Positions 8,191 to 17,339 are shown, counted from the first letter of the stretch. The stretch is DNA of 64,000 nt from Streptomyces pseudovenezuelae (GCF_029892565.1 NZ_JARXVH010000008.1:310001-374000); one strand, 5' to 3'. The notes: generated by a model not told the origin, from the letters alone. Made by a program: numbers and translations.

Positions 8191-10368
8191 TCAGAAGTTC
8201 AGGGGGAAGCGGCGCGGTTTGGTGCCCGTCGCTCGGGCGTACGCGTTGGCGACGGCACCGGAGGCGGCCGGTACGCCGAGTTCTCCGGCCCCGCCCGGGT
8301 CCCCCTTGGCCGGCATGACGTGGGCCTCGAAGTGCAGCGGAGCGTGCCGTTGGCGGGCCCAGTGGAAGTCGGCGAAACTGCCCTCGCGGACGGCACCCCG
8401 ATCGAGGTGCAGGCCCGCTTGCAGCACGGTCGAGATCCCGTCGATGGCGGTGCCCATGAGCTGGGCCTCAAGGCCGCGCGGGTTGACGGCCCGGCCGACG
8501 TCGGCCGCCATCACCACCTTGGTCACGCGCGGGTTCTTCGGATCGGTGGCGTCGATCTCGGCGAGGCACGCCACGCAGGACCCGTACTCCTCGTGCACGG
8601 CGACGCCCTGCGCGTGCCCGGCGGGCAGCGACCGCCCCCACTGCCCGGCGGCGGCCACCTTGTCGAGTACGGCCTTCACCGCCTTGTTCCGCAGAGTCGT
8701 ACGACGGAACTCGACCGCGTCCTGCCCCAGGCTCGCGGCGACCTCGTCCACGACGATCTCCTCCGCCGTCCGCATCGTCCCGGAGTCCACCGAGCGCCAG
8801 GCGCCGAGCGGTATCGCAAGCTCGATCCCGCCCCAATCCCCGGAGATACGGCCGAAGTTGTAGAGGCCGGAGTCGCTGGGCGCCGGCCCCGCCGACAACC
8901 GTCCGCGGAAAGCAGCCTGATTGACGACGCCCTTGCCCTCGGACGACTCGCTCACCGAGGCCATCGAGTGCGTAAAGGCGACCACCCGGCCGTCCTTGTG
9001 GCTGGCGCGTATTCGGTGGTGGCTGGCGGGGCGCATCCGTCCGTGCCGGATGTCGTCGTTGCGGCTCCACATCAACTTGACCGGCCGGCCCGCGGCTTTG
9101 GAGATCAGGGCGGCCTCGATCGCGGCGTCGTAGTTGAGCCGCCGCCCGAACGAGCCGCCGCCACGCAGGACATGGACCCGTACCGCGCTCGCGGGCAGCC
9201 CGACCGCCGAGGCCACGGCGTCCCTCGCCTCCATCGGCGTCTGGGTGGAGAACCAGAACTCGGCCTTGTGGGCACGCACATCGGCGACCGCGGTCAGCAC
9301 CTCCATCGGCGCGTGACTGACGAAGGCGAACTCGAACTCGCCCTGGACCTGCGTGGATCCGCTCGGCGGGGTGCCCAACCGGGGCACGGCGGCCTTGAGT
9401 CGGGAACGCACGGCCGCGTCGGACAGACCGGCCAGCGGGCCGGGCGCCCACTTGATCTTGAGGGCGTCGCGCGCCTCGAAGGCGTGGTGGAAGGAGTCGG
9501 CCACGACCGCGACACCGCCCGGTATGCGGACCACGGCACGCACGCCCGGCAGGGCACGGGCGGCCCGGTCGTCGACTGAGACGACCTTCCCCCTGATCGT
9601 CGGCGGCCGGGCCACCACGGTCGGCTTCACCCCGGCCACGGTCACATCACCGGCGTACTTCGCCTCGCCGGTCACGATGGCCCGGGCGTCGATCCGGGTC
9701 GTCGGCCGGCCGATCACCTTGTGCTTGGCGGCCGGTTTCGGCTTGCTGGACACGGAGGTCCGGCGGATCGTGGCGGCGCTCGCGCTGAGGGAGCCGAACG
9801 TGGCGGTGCGGCCGCCCGGCCCGATGACCATCGTGTCCCGGGTGCGCAGACTCCACGCGGGGACGCGCCAACGCCGGGCGGCGGCGGTCACCAGTCGGGC
9901 TCGGGCGGTCGCGGCGAGGGCGCGGGCGGGGCCGTAGAGCGAACTGACCGAGTTGGAGCCGCCGGTGTACTGGTTGCCCCGGGTGCGGGCGTCGGCGAGC
10001 GGGATGTCGACGTCGGCGATCCGGGCGTCCAGTTCCTCGGCGATCATCATGGCGACGGCGGTGGTGATGCCCTGACCGACCTCGAGCCGCGGCAGCCGCA
10101 CGACCACCTTGTTGGCCGCGGTGACCTCCAGGACGAGCATCTCCTCGTCGGTGCCGGTCACGAGGACGTCGGAGGCGGCGGGGGCGGCGGACGGGGTGGC
10201 GCCCTGGGCAGTGGAGGTGTCGCAGCCGAGGGGGGCGGCGATGGTGAGGGTGGAGGCGGCGAGCGAGTAGACCATGAAACGGCGGCGGGACAGTGCGGTG
10301 CGCGGTGCGGCGTCGGCTGCTTCCTCGGACGGTCTGCTGCCGGCGGTGGGGGTCTCGAAGCCGTCCAA
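8191..10368 (-). CDS. Molybdopterin-binding large subunit, aldehyde/isoquinoline oxidoreductase type (IorB-like), Tat-exported
   Basis: Catalytic subunit, 725 residues from a TTG start at 10368. AGGAG sits six bases upstream of that codon, and an upstream in-frame GTG lacks such a site. Residues ~27-55 are a twin-arginine signal (SRRRFMVYS followed by a hydrophobic stretch). The mature part carries the molybdopterin-binding repeats of the family, including GGGSFGRR and a late GELGVPAA segment near the usual active-site Glu region. It forms a complex with the 2Fe-2S protein encoded next and probably oxidises an aldehyde or heterocycle outside the membrane. No cytochrome or Mo-cofactor chaperone gene is adjacent. 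Confidence 0.88.
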   Translation of the reverse strand: MDGFETPTAGSRPSEEAADAAPRTALSRRRFMVYSLAASTLTIAAPLGCDTSTAQGATPSAAPAASDVLVTGTDEEMLVLEVTAANKVVVRLPRLEVGQGITTAVAMMIAEELDARIADVDIPLADARTRGNQYTGGSNSVSSLYGPARALAATARARLVTAAARRWRVPAWSLRTRDTMVIGPGGRTATFGSLSASAATIRRTSVSSKPKPAAKHKVIGRPTTRIDARAIVTGEAKYAGDVTVAGVKPTVVARPPTIRGKVVSVDDRAARALPGVRAVVRIPGGVAVVADSFHHAFEARDALKIKWAPGPLAGLSDAAVRSRLKAAVPRLGTPPSGSTQVQGEFEFAFVSHAPMEVLTAVADVRAHKAEFWFSTQTPMEARDAVASAVGLPASAVRVHVLRGGGSFGRRLNYDAAIEAALISKAAGRPVKLMWSRNDDIRHGRMRPASHHRIRASHKDGRVVAFTHSMASVSESSEGKGVVNQAAFRGRLSAGPAPSDSGLYNFGRISGDWGGIELAIPLGAWRSVDSGTMRTAEEIVVDEVAASLGQDAVEFRRTTLRNKAVKAVLDKVAAAGQWGRSLPAGHAQGVAVHEEYGSCVACLAEIDATDPKNPRVTKVVMAADVGRAVNPRGLEAQLMGTAIDGISTVLQAGLHLDRGAVREGSFADFHWARQRHAPLHFEAHVMPAKGDPGGAGELGVPAASGAVANAYARATGTKPRRFPLNF

Positions 10369-10526
10369 CGAGCACTCCTCTCGGTGCGTCGCCACCCGTG
10401 GACGACTTCGGTACGCGGGTCTGTTCACCGGGTATGAGGGCCCGATGGTGCTGTGGGTTGCCTGTGGGGACGTACATCCGTGCGAGCGGGTTCGGGATGC
10501 GAAGAGGCGCCGAATGCCGAAAACTC

Positions 10527-10555
10527 TGAACGCTGATGTCTGAACGCTGAACGCT
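10527..10555. repeat. Short repeats TGAACGCT in the divergent iorB/ABC-2 intergenic region
   Basis: The octamer tgaacgct occurs at 10527, 10541 and 10548, the last two overlapping by one base. Related cgaacgcc and gccgaac words follow to about 10590. The region separates two divergent genes and could hold a regulator site, but spacing is irregular and no regulator is encoded next to it. Confidence 0.35.
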
Positions 10556-10616
10556 CGACCATGAAGACCGAACGCCGTACGCCGAACAGCCGCCGCCCGC
10601 TACCCCGAGGACCACC

Positions 10617-11882
10617 ATGGCCGATGCCGACCCCGAGGTCCGTGCCACCAAGCTGCTGGGCCACACCAAGCTGTGGGTGATGCCGTCCGTCCTGACCGGC
10701 GTGCTCGCCCTGCTGCTGTCCCTCCTCTACATGGGCGGCGTCGTCAACCCGCAGCGCGACCTGCACGACCTCCCGATCGGCGTCGTCAACTCCGACACCG
10801 GTAAGCCGCCGACCGGACAGCGACAGAACCTGGGCACGCAGGTGGCCGGTGCCGTCACCGCCAACTCCGCGGGCGGCAAGGCCGGTTGGCGCACCCTGAC
10901 CCGAGCGCAGGCGCAGGACCAGCTCGACTCCGGCCGGATCTACGGCGCCCTGGTCATCCCCGCCGGCTTCACCGACTCGGTCACGGCACTGACCACGACC
11001 GGTGCCACCGCGCGACCGACGATCACGGTCCTCACCAACCCGGGCAAGGGCAGCCTGGGTTCCTCGCTGGCCAGTCAGATCACCATGCAGGCGGCGCACC
11101 AGGCCTCGCAGTCCATCGGCAGGCAGCTCACGTCGGCGGCCGGTACCCGGGCCGACTCCACCACCAAGCTGCTGCTCGCCGACCCGGTGAACGTCGTCAC
11201 CCAGGTGGGCCATCCCCTCGGCGACCACAGCGGCCTCGGCCTCAGCGCCTTCTACTACACGCTGCTGCTCGTCCTGGCCGGCTTCCTCGGCGGCAACGTC
11301 ATCAGCAACGCCGTCGACACGTCCCTCGGCTACGCCGACAACGAGATCGGCCCCTGGCACACCCGGCGCCCGACCGTCCCCATCAACCGCACCCAGACGC
11401 TGCTGCTGAAGATGGCGATGACCGCGGGCATCACGGTCGTGACCGTCACGCTGGTCATGGTCGCCACGATCGCGATCCTCGGCATGGACGCCACCCACAT
11501 CCCGTTGCTGTGGATCTTCTCCTACTGCGCCGCCCTCGCCGTCGGCCTGGGCGTGCAGGCCATCAACGCGGCGTTCGGCGGGATCGGCCAGTTGGTGTCC
11601 ATGTTCGTGTTCATCGTCCTGGGCCTGCCGTCCTCGGGCGCGACGGTCCCCCTCCAGGCGGTCCCCGGCTTCTACCGGTTCCTCTCCCACTTCGAGCCCA
11701 TGCGCCAACTCAGCGACGGGGTCCGAGCCGTCCTCTACTTCAACGCCCGCGGCGACGCCGGCCTCACCCGCTCCTGGATCATGATCGCCATCGGCACGGC
11801 CCTCGCCCTGCTCTTCGGCTTCGCGATGACGCGGTACTACGACCGCAAGGGGCACAAGCGGCTCACCCCGCAGCCGACGTGA
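10617..11882 (+). CDS. ABC-2 / YhgE-Pip-like (DUF3533) integral membrane protein
   Basis: 421-residue membrane protein. One N-terminal transmembrane segment (~22-42) is followed by a large outside domain (~45-210) starting with the LPIGVVNSDTG motif typical of YhgE/Pip and SNG1-like proteins. About five transmembrane helices follow in residues ~205-410. Proteins of this class act in export or stress resistance and often work without a clear ATPase partner; none is adjacent here. ATG at 10617 with GAGGA a few bases upstream. It is divergent from the molybdoenzyme operon and convergent with the KDG kinase gene, with 27 bases between stops and no convincing hairpin there. Confidence 0.8.
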   Translation: MADADPEVRATKLLGHTKLWVMPSVLTGVLALLLSLLYMGGVVNPQRDLHDLPIGVVNSDTGKPPTGQRQNLGTQVAGAVTANSAGGKAGWRTLTRAQAQDQLDSGRIYGALVIPAGFTDSVTALTTTGATARPTITVLTNPGKGSLGSSLASQITMQAAHQASQSIGRQLTSAAGTRADSTTKLLLADPVNVVTQVGHPLGDHSGLGLSAFYYTLLLVLAGFLGGNVISNAVDTSLGYADNEIGPWHTRRPTVPINRTQTLLLKMAMTAGITVVTVTLVMVATIAILGMDATHIPLLWIFSYCAALAVGLGVQAINAAFGGIGQLVSMFVFIVLGLPSSGATVPLQAVPGFYRFLSHFEPMRQLSDGVRAVLYFNARGDAGLTRSWIMIAIGTALALLFGFAMTRYYDRKGHKRLTPQPT

Positions 11883-11909
11883 GGTGGGCGTGGGGGCGAG
11901 GCCGGTCGG

Positions 11910-12965
11910 CTATGAGGCCCTACCGGGCCGATGCCGGTCGGCTGTTGCGCCCGGTGACGGCTGTCCTGCGTTCACCCAGTCTCCGTCTGCGGCGCCGAGC
12001 AGCCGCTCAATCGTGACGGCGTCCGGCAACGGCCCGTGATCCCCGGTCACTTTGAGCGCGGACGCGGCCGTGATGTGCCCCAGCCGCAGGGCGCGTCGCA
12101 GGTCGTCGCCGCGCAGCAGACCGGCCAGGAAACCGGCGGCGAAGGCGTCGCCCGCGCCGACGGGCTCGACGACGTCCGTCGGCAGGGCGGGCACGGTGCA
12201 CTCGACCTCGACCTCTACCTCGCTCCCGTCCTCGGCAGAGAACGCGTGCGCGGCACGGCCGCCGTCCTTGACGACGAGGATGCGCGGGCCCGCCAACAGC
12301 CGCCGCACACCGTCCGGTTGGAGGTCCGCCCCCCACAACTCCTGCGCCTCGTCGAGGCCGACGAAGACGATGTCGGCCCGGTCTGCCAGCTCCCGCAGCA
12401 CCGTGGCGGCCGTGGCGTCGTCCGGCCACAGGGCGGGGCGGTGGTTGACGTCGAAGCTGATGGCGTACGGGCGTGAGTTCGGCGGGGTGTCGAGCGCCCG
12501 TCGCACCAGGTCCCGACAGGACGGGGAGAGAGCCGGGGTGATCCCGCTGAGGTGCAGGAGGGACGCCGACCGCAGCCTCACGTCGTCCAGGACGTCGGGG
12601 CCGAGGGCCGAGGCCGCCGATCCCGTGCGGTAGTAGTGGACGCGGGTGCGCTCGGGGCGCGGGTCCTTCACCAGCAGACCGGTGGGCCGCTCGGGGTCGG
12701 TCCGTACGCCGGTCACGTCTACGCCCGCCGCGGCAACGGCCGCACGGACCCGCCTGCCGAAGGCATCGTCGCCGAGGGCGGAGAGCCAGGAGACGGGACG
12801 GCCCAGGTCTGCGAGGTACATGGCGACGTTGGACTCCGCACCGGCCACCGACAGGCGCAACTCGTCGACGCCGTCCAGCGATTCGGGAGGGGTGGGGGCC
12901 AGCGCGGCCATGGTCTCGCCGACGCAGACGACCGGGCCGTCAGCGGGACGCCAACCCGTGCTCAT
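11910..12965 (-). CDS. PfkB-family sugar kinase, probable 2-keto-3-deoxy-galactonate/gluconate kinase
   Basis: 351-residue ribokinase-fold kinase. It shows the PfkB N-terminal signature region (SVAGAESNVAMYLADLG) and the C-terminal motif PVGAGDAFAAGFLAGLL with the catalytic aspartate and anion hole. Similarity and context point to phosphorylation of 2-keto-3-deoxy-galactonate (or -gluconate) at O6, making the substrate of the aldolase encoded two genes upstream. The ATG at 12965 overlaps the stop of the SMP-30 gene (ATGA) and is preceded by GGAGG, so translation is probably coupled. This is the last gene of the long carbohydrate operon. Specificity between gluco and galacto forms cannot be read from sequence. 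Confidence 0.88.
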   Translation of the reverse strand: MSTGWRPADGPVVCVGETMAALAPTPPESLDGVDELRLSVAGAESNVAMYLADLGRPVSWLSALGDDAFGRRVRAAVAAAGVDVTGVRTDPERPTGLLVKDPRPERTRVHYYRTGSAASALGPDVLDDVRLRSASLLHLSGITPALSPSCRDLVRRALDTPPNSRPYAISFDVNHRPALWPDDATAATVLRELADRADIVFVGLDEAQELWGADLQPDGVRRLLAGPRILVVKDGGRAAHAFSAEDGSEVEVEVECTVPALPTDVVEPVGAGDAFAAGFLAGLLRGDDLRRALRLGHITAASALKVTGDHGPLPDAVTIERLLGAADGDWVNAGQPSPGATADRHRPGRAS

Positions 12966-13849
12966 GCCACCTCCGGCTTCGGCGCCTGCTCGGGTCGGTA
13001 GGCAGATGCCGGGCGGCCCGGCACCTCCACCCGGACGGCGAAGAGCGCGCCGTCGTCGGGGCCGGGGTCGGTCAGCCCCACGGTGGCACTGGTGATGTAG
13101 AGGACGTCCTCCCGAAGGCACACCCCCGCAGGCTGTCGCGCGGGCAACCGCACCGTCCGGTCGAGGCTCCCGTCCGGCAGATGACGGCGCACGGTTCCGG
13201 TGCCCCACACCGCCATCCACACGGCGCCCTCGCGGTCGACGGCCATGCCGTCCGGGCTGCCCTCGTCCACGGTCACGAACGTCTCGGGGTCCCCGAGACC
13301 ACCCGTCGCCGGGTCCACCGGATACCGTCGCACGATCCCCCGCCCGCTGTCGGCGAGGTACATGCCGGTCCCGTCGGCCGTGAACACGGGCCCGTTGGGC
13401 ACGCTGACGCCGTCGAGCACACGACTCACCGTGCCGTCGTGGTCGACCCGGTACAGCGAACCGGCCCCCTCGTCGGCGCCGTACGCCATGCTGCCCGCCC
13501 AGAACCGGCCGGACGGATCGGCGGTCGCGTCGTTCATGCGCATGGGCAGCGAGGCGTCGTCCTCCGGCCGGGCCAGCCAGGTGGTGGAACCGTCCGACCC
13601 GAGCTGACAGATTCCGGTGTCGGCGGCGGCGATCCAGGTGCCGGGCCGGCCGGCCACGGGCGCCACCGCCCCGAGCGGGAAGGGCAGTTGGGCCAACTCG
13701 CGCAGGGGCGCTCCGGGCTCCTCGGGGGCGTACAGCAACCGGCCCGCGAGGATGTCGACGAGGATGATGCCGTCGTCGGTCCAGCGGATGCCCTCACCGA
13801 GTTCCAGCCGGTCGGGGTGGAGGACTTGAGGGCTGAAAGTCTCGATCAC
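12962..13849 (-). CDS. SMP-30/gluconolactonase-family sugar lactonase
   Basis: 295-residue six-bladed beta-propeller of the SMP-30/LRE family. Metal-ligand motifs are visible in LGEGIRW (Glu), MRMNDATADPSGRFWAGSM (Asn) and the SPDGMAVD loop (Asp). These calcium/zinc enzymes hydrolyse aldonolactones. In this operon the natural substrate would be galactono-lactone formed by the SDR dehydrogenase, giving galactonate for the dehydratase. The GTG start at 13849 overlaps the upstream stop (GTGA), and its own stop overlaps the kinase start. Related enzymes also act on glucono-, xylono- or arabinono-lactones, so specificity is by context. Confidence 0.88.
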   Translation of the reverse strand: MIETFSPQVLHPDRLELGEGIRWTDDGIILVDILAGRLLYAPEEPGAPLRELAQLPFPLGAVAPVAGRPGTWIAAADTGICQLGSDGSTTWLARPEDDASLPMRMNDATADPSGRFWAGSMAYGADEGAGSLYRVDHDGTVSRVLDGVSVPNGPVFTADGTGMYLADSGRGIVRRYPVDPATGGLGDPETFVTVDEGSPDGMAVDREGAVWMAVWGTGTVRRHLPDGSLDRTVRLPARQPAGVCLREDVLYITSATVGLTDPGPDDGALFAVRVEVPGRPASAYRPEQAPKPEVA

Positions 13850-14478
13850 AGCGCGAACTCCCCTGTGACGCCCCGGAAAACACGAGCCCGCGCCCGCAAC
13901 TCGTCGAGACTTCCACCGTCGGCGGCGTCGCCGACGAGAGGCGAACCCACCCCCACCGCAATAGCCCCGGCCGCCAGATACGCGCGAGCCGCCACCTCAT
14001 CCACCCCACCCACCGGCACGAACGACTCCTCCGGGAACGGCCCCCGCAACGCCTTGAGATAGGCAGGACCGCCGGCCTCGGCCGCCGGGAAGATCTTCAG
14101 CGCGGCGGCGCCGAAAGCGCGGGCGGCCACGATCTCGGTCGGGGTCATCACTCCGGCCACCACCGGCATGCCCAACTCCCTCGCCGCGCCCACCCCTTCA
14201 CCCAACGCGGGAGTGACGGCGAAGTCGGCGCCGGCACGGTGGGCGGCCCGGGCGTCGGCGGCGGTGAGGACGGTACCGGCGCCGAGGGGGCGGTCCGGGC
14301 CGAGGGCCTGCCGGGCCCGCTCGATGACGGTGAGCGCGTCCTTGCCGGTGAGGGAGACCTCGATCAGCTCGACGCCCTCCGCGGCAAGGGTCAGTACGGT
14401 GCTCAACGCGGCTTCGGGATCATCTCCACGCACGATCGCGACGAGGCGGTGGGCGGCGAGGGACGCTCGCAGGTCCAT
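13846..14478 (-). CDS. KDPG/KDPGal (2-dehydro-3-deoxy-6-phospho-sugar acid) aldolase
   Basis: 210-residue class I aldolase that splits 2-keto-3-deoxy-6-phospho-gluconate/galactonate into pyruvate and glyceraldehyde-3-phosphate. Family features are the N-terminal LVAIVRGDDPE, the catalytic glutamate in ELIEVSLTG, the LGAGTVLT strand, the Schiff-base lysine in ALKIFPAAE and the phosphate-binding VPVGGV. ATG at 14478 with GGAG seven bases upstream. A 108-base gap separates it from the preceding mutarotase-like gene, the widest gap in this operon, and a TTGACG box there may mark an internal promoter. The stop overlaps the SMP-30 start. Confidence 0.92.
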   Translation of the reverse strand: MDLRASLAAHRLVAIVRGDDPEAALSTVLTLAAEGVELIEVSLTGKDALTVIERARQALGPDRPLGAGTVLTAADARAAHRAGADFAVTPALGEGVGAARELGMPVVAGVMTPTEIVAARAFGAAALKIFPAAEAGGPAYLKALRGPFPEESFVPVGGVDEVAARAYLAAGAIAVGVGSPLVGDAADGGSLDELRARARVFRGVTGEFAL

Positions 14479-14586
14479 GGACGGGGCTCCAATTCACGTA
14501 CTTTCAGGGACAGTTGTTCATGCTCGTCAAGGCGCCACCACTCGGCCTCTCCGAGGCACCCGCACTCCACATCAAGGGCATCCACG

Positions 14587-15408
14587 TCAAGCGCACCCAC
14601 ACCCCGCACTCAACGTGAGCCGCCACCGCGCCTCACCCGACGTCGGCACCCGGCCAGCGTCGCCGGGACCCGCCTCGGCGAGGTCGAAGACGCGGCCGAC
14701 CATGGGCTCAACGCCGGTGCTGCGATAGGGGCGTTCGGCGGGAAAGCCTCCGAGGTTGCGCCACAGCGCGACCGACACCGGCTGACCATCTGCCGCCCGC
14801 ACCGACAACGTCAACCGATCCTCGTCGTCGTGAACGCAGCAACTGTCAGCCTCCACGACCGCTCCGACCGCCGTACCGTCATCCGGTCCGAGCCGGTCGA
14901 GGGCCACCCCCCTGGGCGCGGGCCAACTCCCCTCCACCCAGGGCCCGTCCGCCGACGGATAGAGCCGCGTACGCGCCCCCTCGGGCATGTGCAGCGTCGC
15001 CCGCGGTGAGAGGTCGAGCAGGGCATGCGCGGCCCACACGAATCGAAACCCGGGGTCGGCAGCCAGGACGTAGTCGACCTCGACCTCGCCCCTTCCGTCA
15101 CGGACGGTCCGCGTCAGCGAGAACCCCTCGCACCGCACACTCTCCGTATCCCCATCCCGCGACCAGACCCGCCCCCACGCGTCCCCGTGATCCGGCACCC
15201 CCCGAACCGTCGGCACACACTCCTCAACCCCACCCACATCCACAAACGCATCCCCCGGCACCACACCCTCCCGCGCAGGATCCGCCCGCCGCCACAGCCA
15301 CTCCCGCCCACCTTCTCGCCCGCCCTCGGCCCGCAGCGACGTCCAACGCCCGCCGTGCGCCGGATCGGTGACGATCCTCAAGGTCCTCGAAGACGAAGCC
15401 ACCGTCAC
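14587..15408 (-). CDS. Aldose 1-epimerase (galactose mutarotase)-like protein
   Basis: 273-residue protein of the galactose mutarotase-like fold. The LRIVTDPAHGGRWTSL opening, the GGVEECVPTV segment and the terminal domain with WRNLGG are consistent with this superfamily, though overall conservation is weaker than in canonical GalM proteins. It could interconvert galactose anomers released by the alpha-galactosidases, or recognise a related sugar acid. The GTG at 15408 overlaps the dgoD stop (GTGA); a second GTG two codons later is an alternative start. Membership of the operon is certain from spacing; exact activity is inferred. Confidence 0.72.
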   Translation of the reverse strand: MTVASSSRTLRIVTDPAHGGRWTSLRAEGGREGGREWLWRRADPAREGVVPGDAFVDVGGVEECVPTVRGVPDHGDAWGRVWSRDGDTESVRCEGFSLTRTVRDGRGEVEVDYVLAADPGFRFVWAAHALLDLSPRATLHMPEGARTRLYPSADGPWVEGSWPAPRGVALDRLGPDDGTAVGAVVEADSCCVHDDEDRLTLSVRAADGQPVSVALWRNLGGFPAERPYRSTGVEPMVGRVFDLAEAGPGDAGRVPTSGEARWRLTLSAGCGCA

Positions 15409-16550
15409 CACTCCGCAAACGACCCGTCGGCATGCCGCCACACCGGATTCCGCCACGCATGCCCCGTACGGTCGGCCGCCCGCACCGCGTCCTCGTCGAC
15501 GCTGATGCCGAGCCCGGGCGCGTCGCCGCGAGGGGCGTGGCCGTCGACGAAGCGGAAGGGTTCGGGGTCGACGAGGTAGGAGAGGAGGTCGGCGTCCTTG
15601 TTGTAGTGGATGCCTCGACTCTGTTCCTGGATAAGGAAGTTGGGCGTGGCGAAGGCGACCTGGAGGCTGGCCGCGAGGGCGATCGGGCCGAGCGGGCAGT
15701 GGGGGGCGAGCTGCGCGCCGTACGTCTCGGCGAGTGAGGCGATGCGGTGTACCTCGGAGATGCCGCCGGCGTGGGAGAGGTCGGGCTGGGCGACGGCGAC
15801 TCCGGCGGCGAGGACGGGGAGGAACTCGGCCCGTCCGTAGAGGCGTTCGCCGGTGGCGAGCGGCACTGCGGTCGAGGCGACGAGGCCCGGGAGGAGGTGG
15901 CTCTGCTCGGGGACGACGGGTTCCTCGACGAACAGCGGGTGCAGCGGGGCCAGTTCGGCCAGCACCCGGCGGGAGCTCGCCGCGCTGAAGCGGCCGTGGA
16001 AGTCGACGGCGACGTCCCGGTCGGGGCCGAGGGCCTCGCGGGCGGCGGCGACGCGGGCGACGACGGCCGCGGTCTCGGCGGCGGTGGCGAGCGGCGAGGT
16101 GGCGCCGGCGCCGTTCATCTTGACGGCGGTGAAGCCGGCCTCGACCTGTTCGGCGATCTGGTCGGTGAGTTCGGCGGGTTCGTCGCCGCCGACCCAGGCG
16201 TAGACCCGGACGCGGTCGCGCACGGGGCCGCCGAGCAGGGCGTGCACGGGGGCGCCGTACGTCTTCCCGGCGATGTCCCACAGGGCCTGGTCGATGCCGG
16301 CGACGGCGCTGGAGAGGACGGGGCCGCCGCGATAGAAGCCGCCCTTGGTGAGCACCTGCCAGTGGTCCTGGATGCGCAGTGGGTCCTGGCCGACGAGGTA
16401 CTCGGACAGGACGTCGACGGCGGCCCGGACGACCTCGGCGCGGCCCTCGACGACGGGTTCGCCCCAGCCGACCACCCCGTCGTCGGTCTCCACGCGGCAG
16501 AACAGCCAGCGCGGCGGGACCAGGAAGGTTTCGATGCGGGTGATCTTCAC
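15405..16550 (-). CDS. dgoD: D-galactonate dehydratase (mandelate racemase/enolase superfamily)
   Basis: 381-residue enolase-superfamily dehydratase that converts D-galactonate to 2-keto-3-deoxy-galactonate. It has the N-terminal capping domain starting MKITRIETFLVPPRW, the AVKMN catalytic region, metal ligands in VDFHGR, FVEEP and ATGERLYGR, and the APHCPLGPIALAAS and EQSRGIHYN segments characteristic of DgoD and close relatives. Length is typical. The GTG start at 16550 overlaps the stop of the GntR gene. A gluconate-type dehydratase of the same family is the alternative, but motif conservation favours galactonate. Confidence 0.92.
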   Translation of the reverse strand: MKITRIETFLVPPRWLFCRVETDDGVVGWGEPVVEGRAEVVRAAVDVLSEYLVGQDPLRIQDHWQVLTKGGFYRGGPVLSSAVAGIDQALWDIAGKTYGAPVHALLGGPVRDRVRVYAWVGGDEPAELTDQIAEQVEAGFTAVKMNGAGATSPLATAAETAAVVARVAAAREALGPDRDVAVDFHGRFSAASSRRVLAELAPLHPLFVEEPVVPEQSHLLPGLVASTAVPLATGERLYGRAEFLPVLAAGVAVAQPDLSHAGGISEVHRIASLAETYGAQLAPHCPLGPIALAASLQVAFATPNFLIQEQSRGIHYNKDADLLSYLVDPEPFRFVDGHAPRGDAPGLGISVDEDAVRAADRTGHAWRNPVWRHADGSFAEW

Positions 16551-17287
16551 TTGGCTCGTGAGCCTTCCGTGTCGTCGTCGGTGGTGCCGACCCGGTCGAG
16601 GTCGCGGCCGGCCTGGTCGAGCAGGGCTCGCATGGCGGCCTCGGCGGCGAGCGGGTCCCGGTCGCGTACGGCGTCCAGGACCGCGCGGTGGGCGGGCACC
16701 GGGTCCTCGCTGTGCGGGGAGCTGTGCACGATGCGGTCGCGGTGGGCGAGGCCCGACTCGATGACCATCTCCATGCGTTCGAGGAGTTCGTTGTGGGTGG
16801 CGGTGAGCAGGGCGCGGTGGAAGGCGAGGTCGGCGTCGACGGCGTGCGAGGCGCCCGCGTCCTGCTCGGCCATCGCGTCCAGGGCGCCCTCCAGCGCGGC
16901 GAGATCGTCCTCGGTGCGCCGCTCGGCGGCGAGCCGGACGGCGGCCGGTTCGATGATGGAACGCACCTCGGCGAGGTTGTGCAGCAGCGCCCGGTCGGCG
17001 TCCGTGGTGCTGCCGCCCTCGAACTGCCAGCGCAGCACATCGGCATCGAGCAGGTTCCAGTCGGCGCGGGCGCGCACGAAGGTGCCGCGCTTCTGGCGGG
17101 CGTCGACCATCCCCTTGGCGGCGAGCACCTTGAGCGACTCGCGCAGGGCGGTGAGGCTCACGTCCAGCTCGCTCTGCAGCGCCACCAGGTCGAGCGTGGC
17201 CCCTTCGGGGATGGCACCCCCGAGGATGCGGCGCGCGAGGGCCTCCACGGTCTGACCGTGCACGCCGCGGCGGGCGTAGGAGCTCAT
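16547..17287 (-). CDS. GntR-family (FadR/FCD) transcriptional regulator of the sugar-acid operon
   Basis: 246-residue repressor-type regulator. Residues ~8-75 are a GntR winged helix (QTVEALARRILGGAIPEG, then VSLTALRESLKVLAAKGMV). Residues ~90-235 form an all-helical FCD effector domain with the metal-binding pattern D...FHRAL...H. It resembles DgoR-type regulators that sense galactonate or 2-keto-3-deoxy sugar acids. It lies inside the operon and overlaps dgoD by four bases, so autoregulation is expected. Candidate operators are the palindromes at 17311-17323, 18144-18157 and 25637-25653. Confidence 0.9.
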   Translation of the reverse strand: MSSYARRGVHGQTVEALARRILGGAIPEGATLDLVALQSELDVSLTALRESLKVLAAKGMVDARQKRGTFVRARADWNLLDADVLRWQFEGGSTTDADRALLHNLAEVRSIIEPAAVRLAAERRTEDDLAALEGALDAMAEQDAGASHAVDADLAFHRALLTATHNELLERMEMVIESGLAHRDRIVHSSPHSEDPVPAHRAVLDAVRDRDPLAAEAAMRALLDQAGRDLDRVGTTDDDTEGSRAK

Positions 17288-17310
17288 GTCGTACAGCCTT
17301 TCTCGTTCGT

Positions 17311-17323
17311 CCGGTACGACCGG
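17311..17323. promoter_or_regulatory. Inverted repeat CCGGTacgACCGG upstream of the GntR gene
   Basis: Perfect five-base arms with a three-base spacer in the 52-base gap between the SDR stop and the GntR start. The position suits an autoregulatory operator, but such GC-rich palindromes arise easily in this genome. Confidence 0.35.
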
Positions 17324-17339
17324 TTCGCCGGGTGCGCGG

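Noticed and set aside
14479-14586. Internal promoter before the aldolase gene
   Set aside because: A TTGACG box exists at 14538-14543 but no acceptable -10 follows at 16-19 bases.
14587-17046. 819-codon minus-strand frame spanning several genes
   Set aside because: Only its last 273 codons match a family; the upstream part is an off-frame reading of dgoD and the GntR gene.
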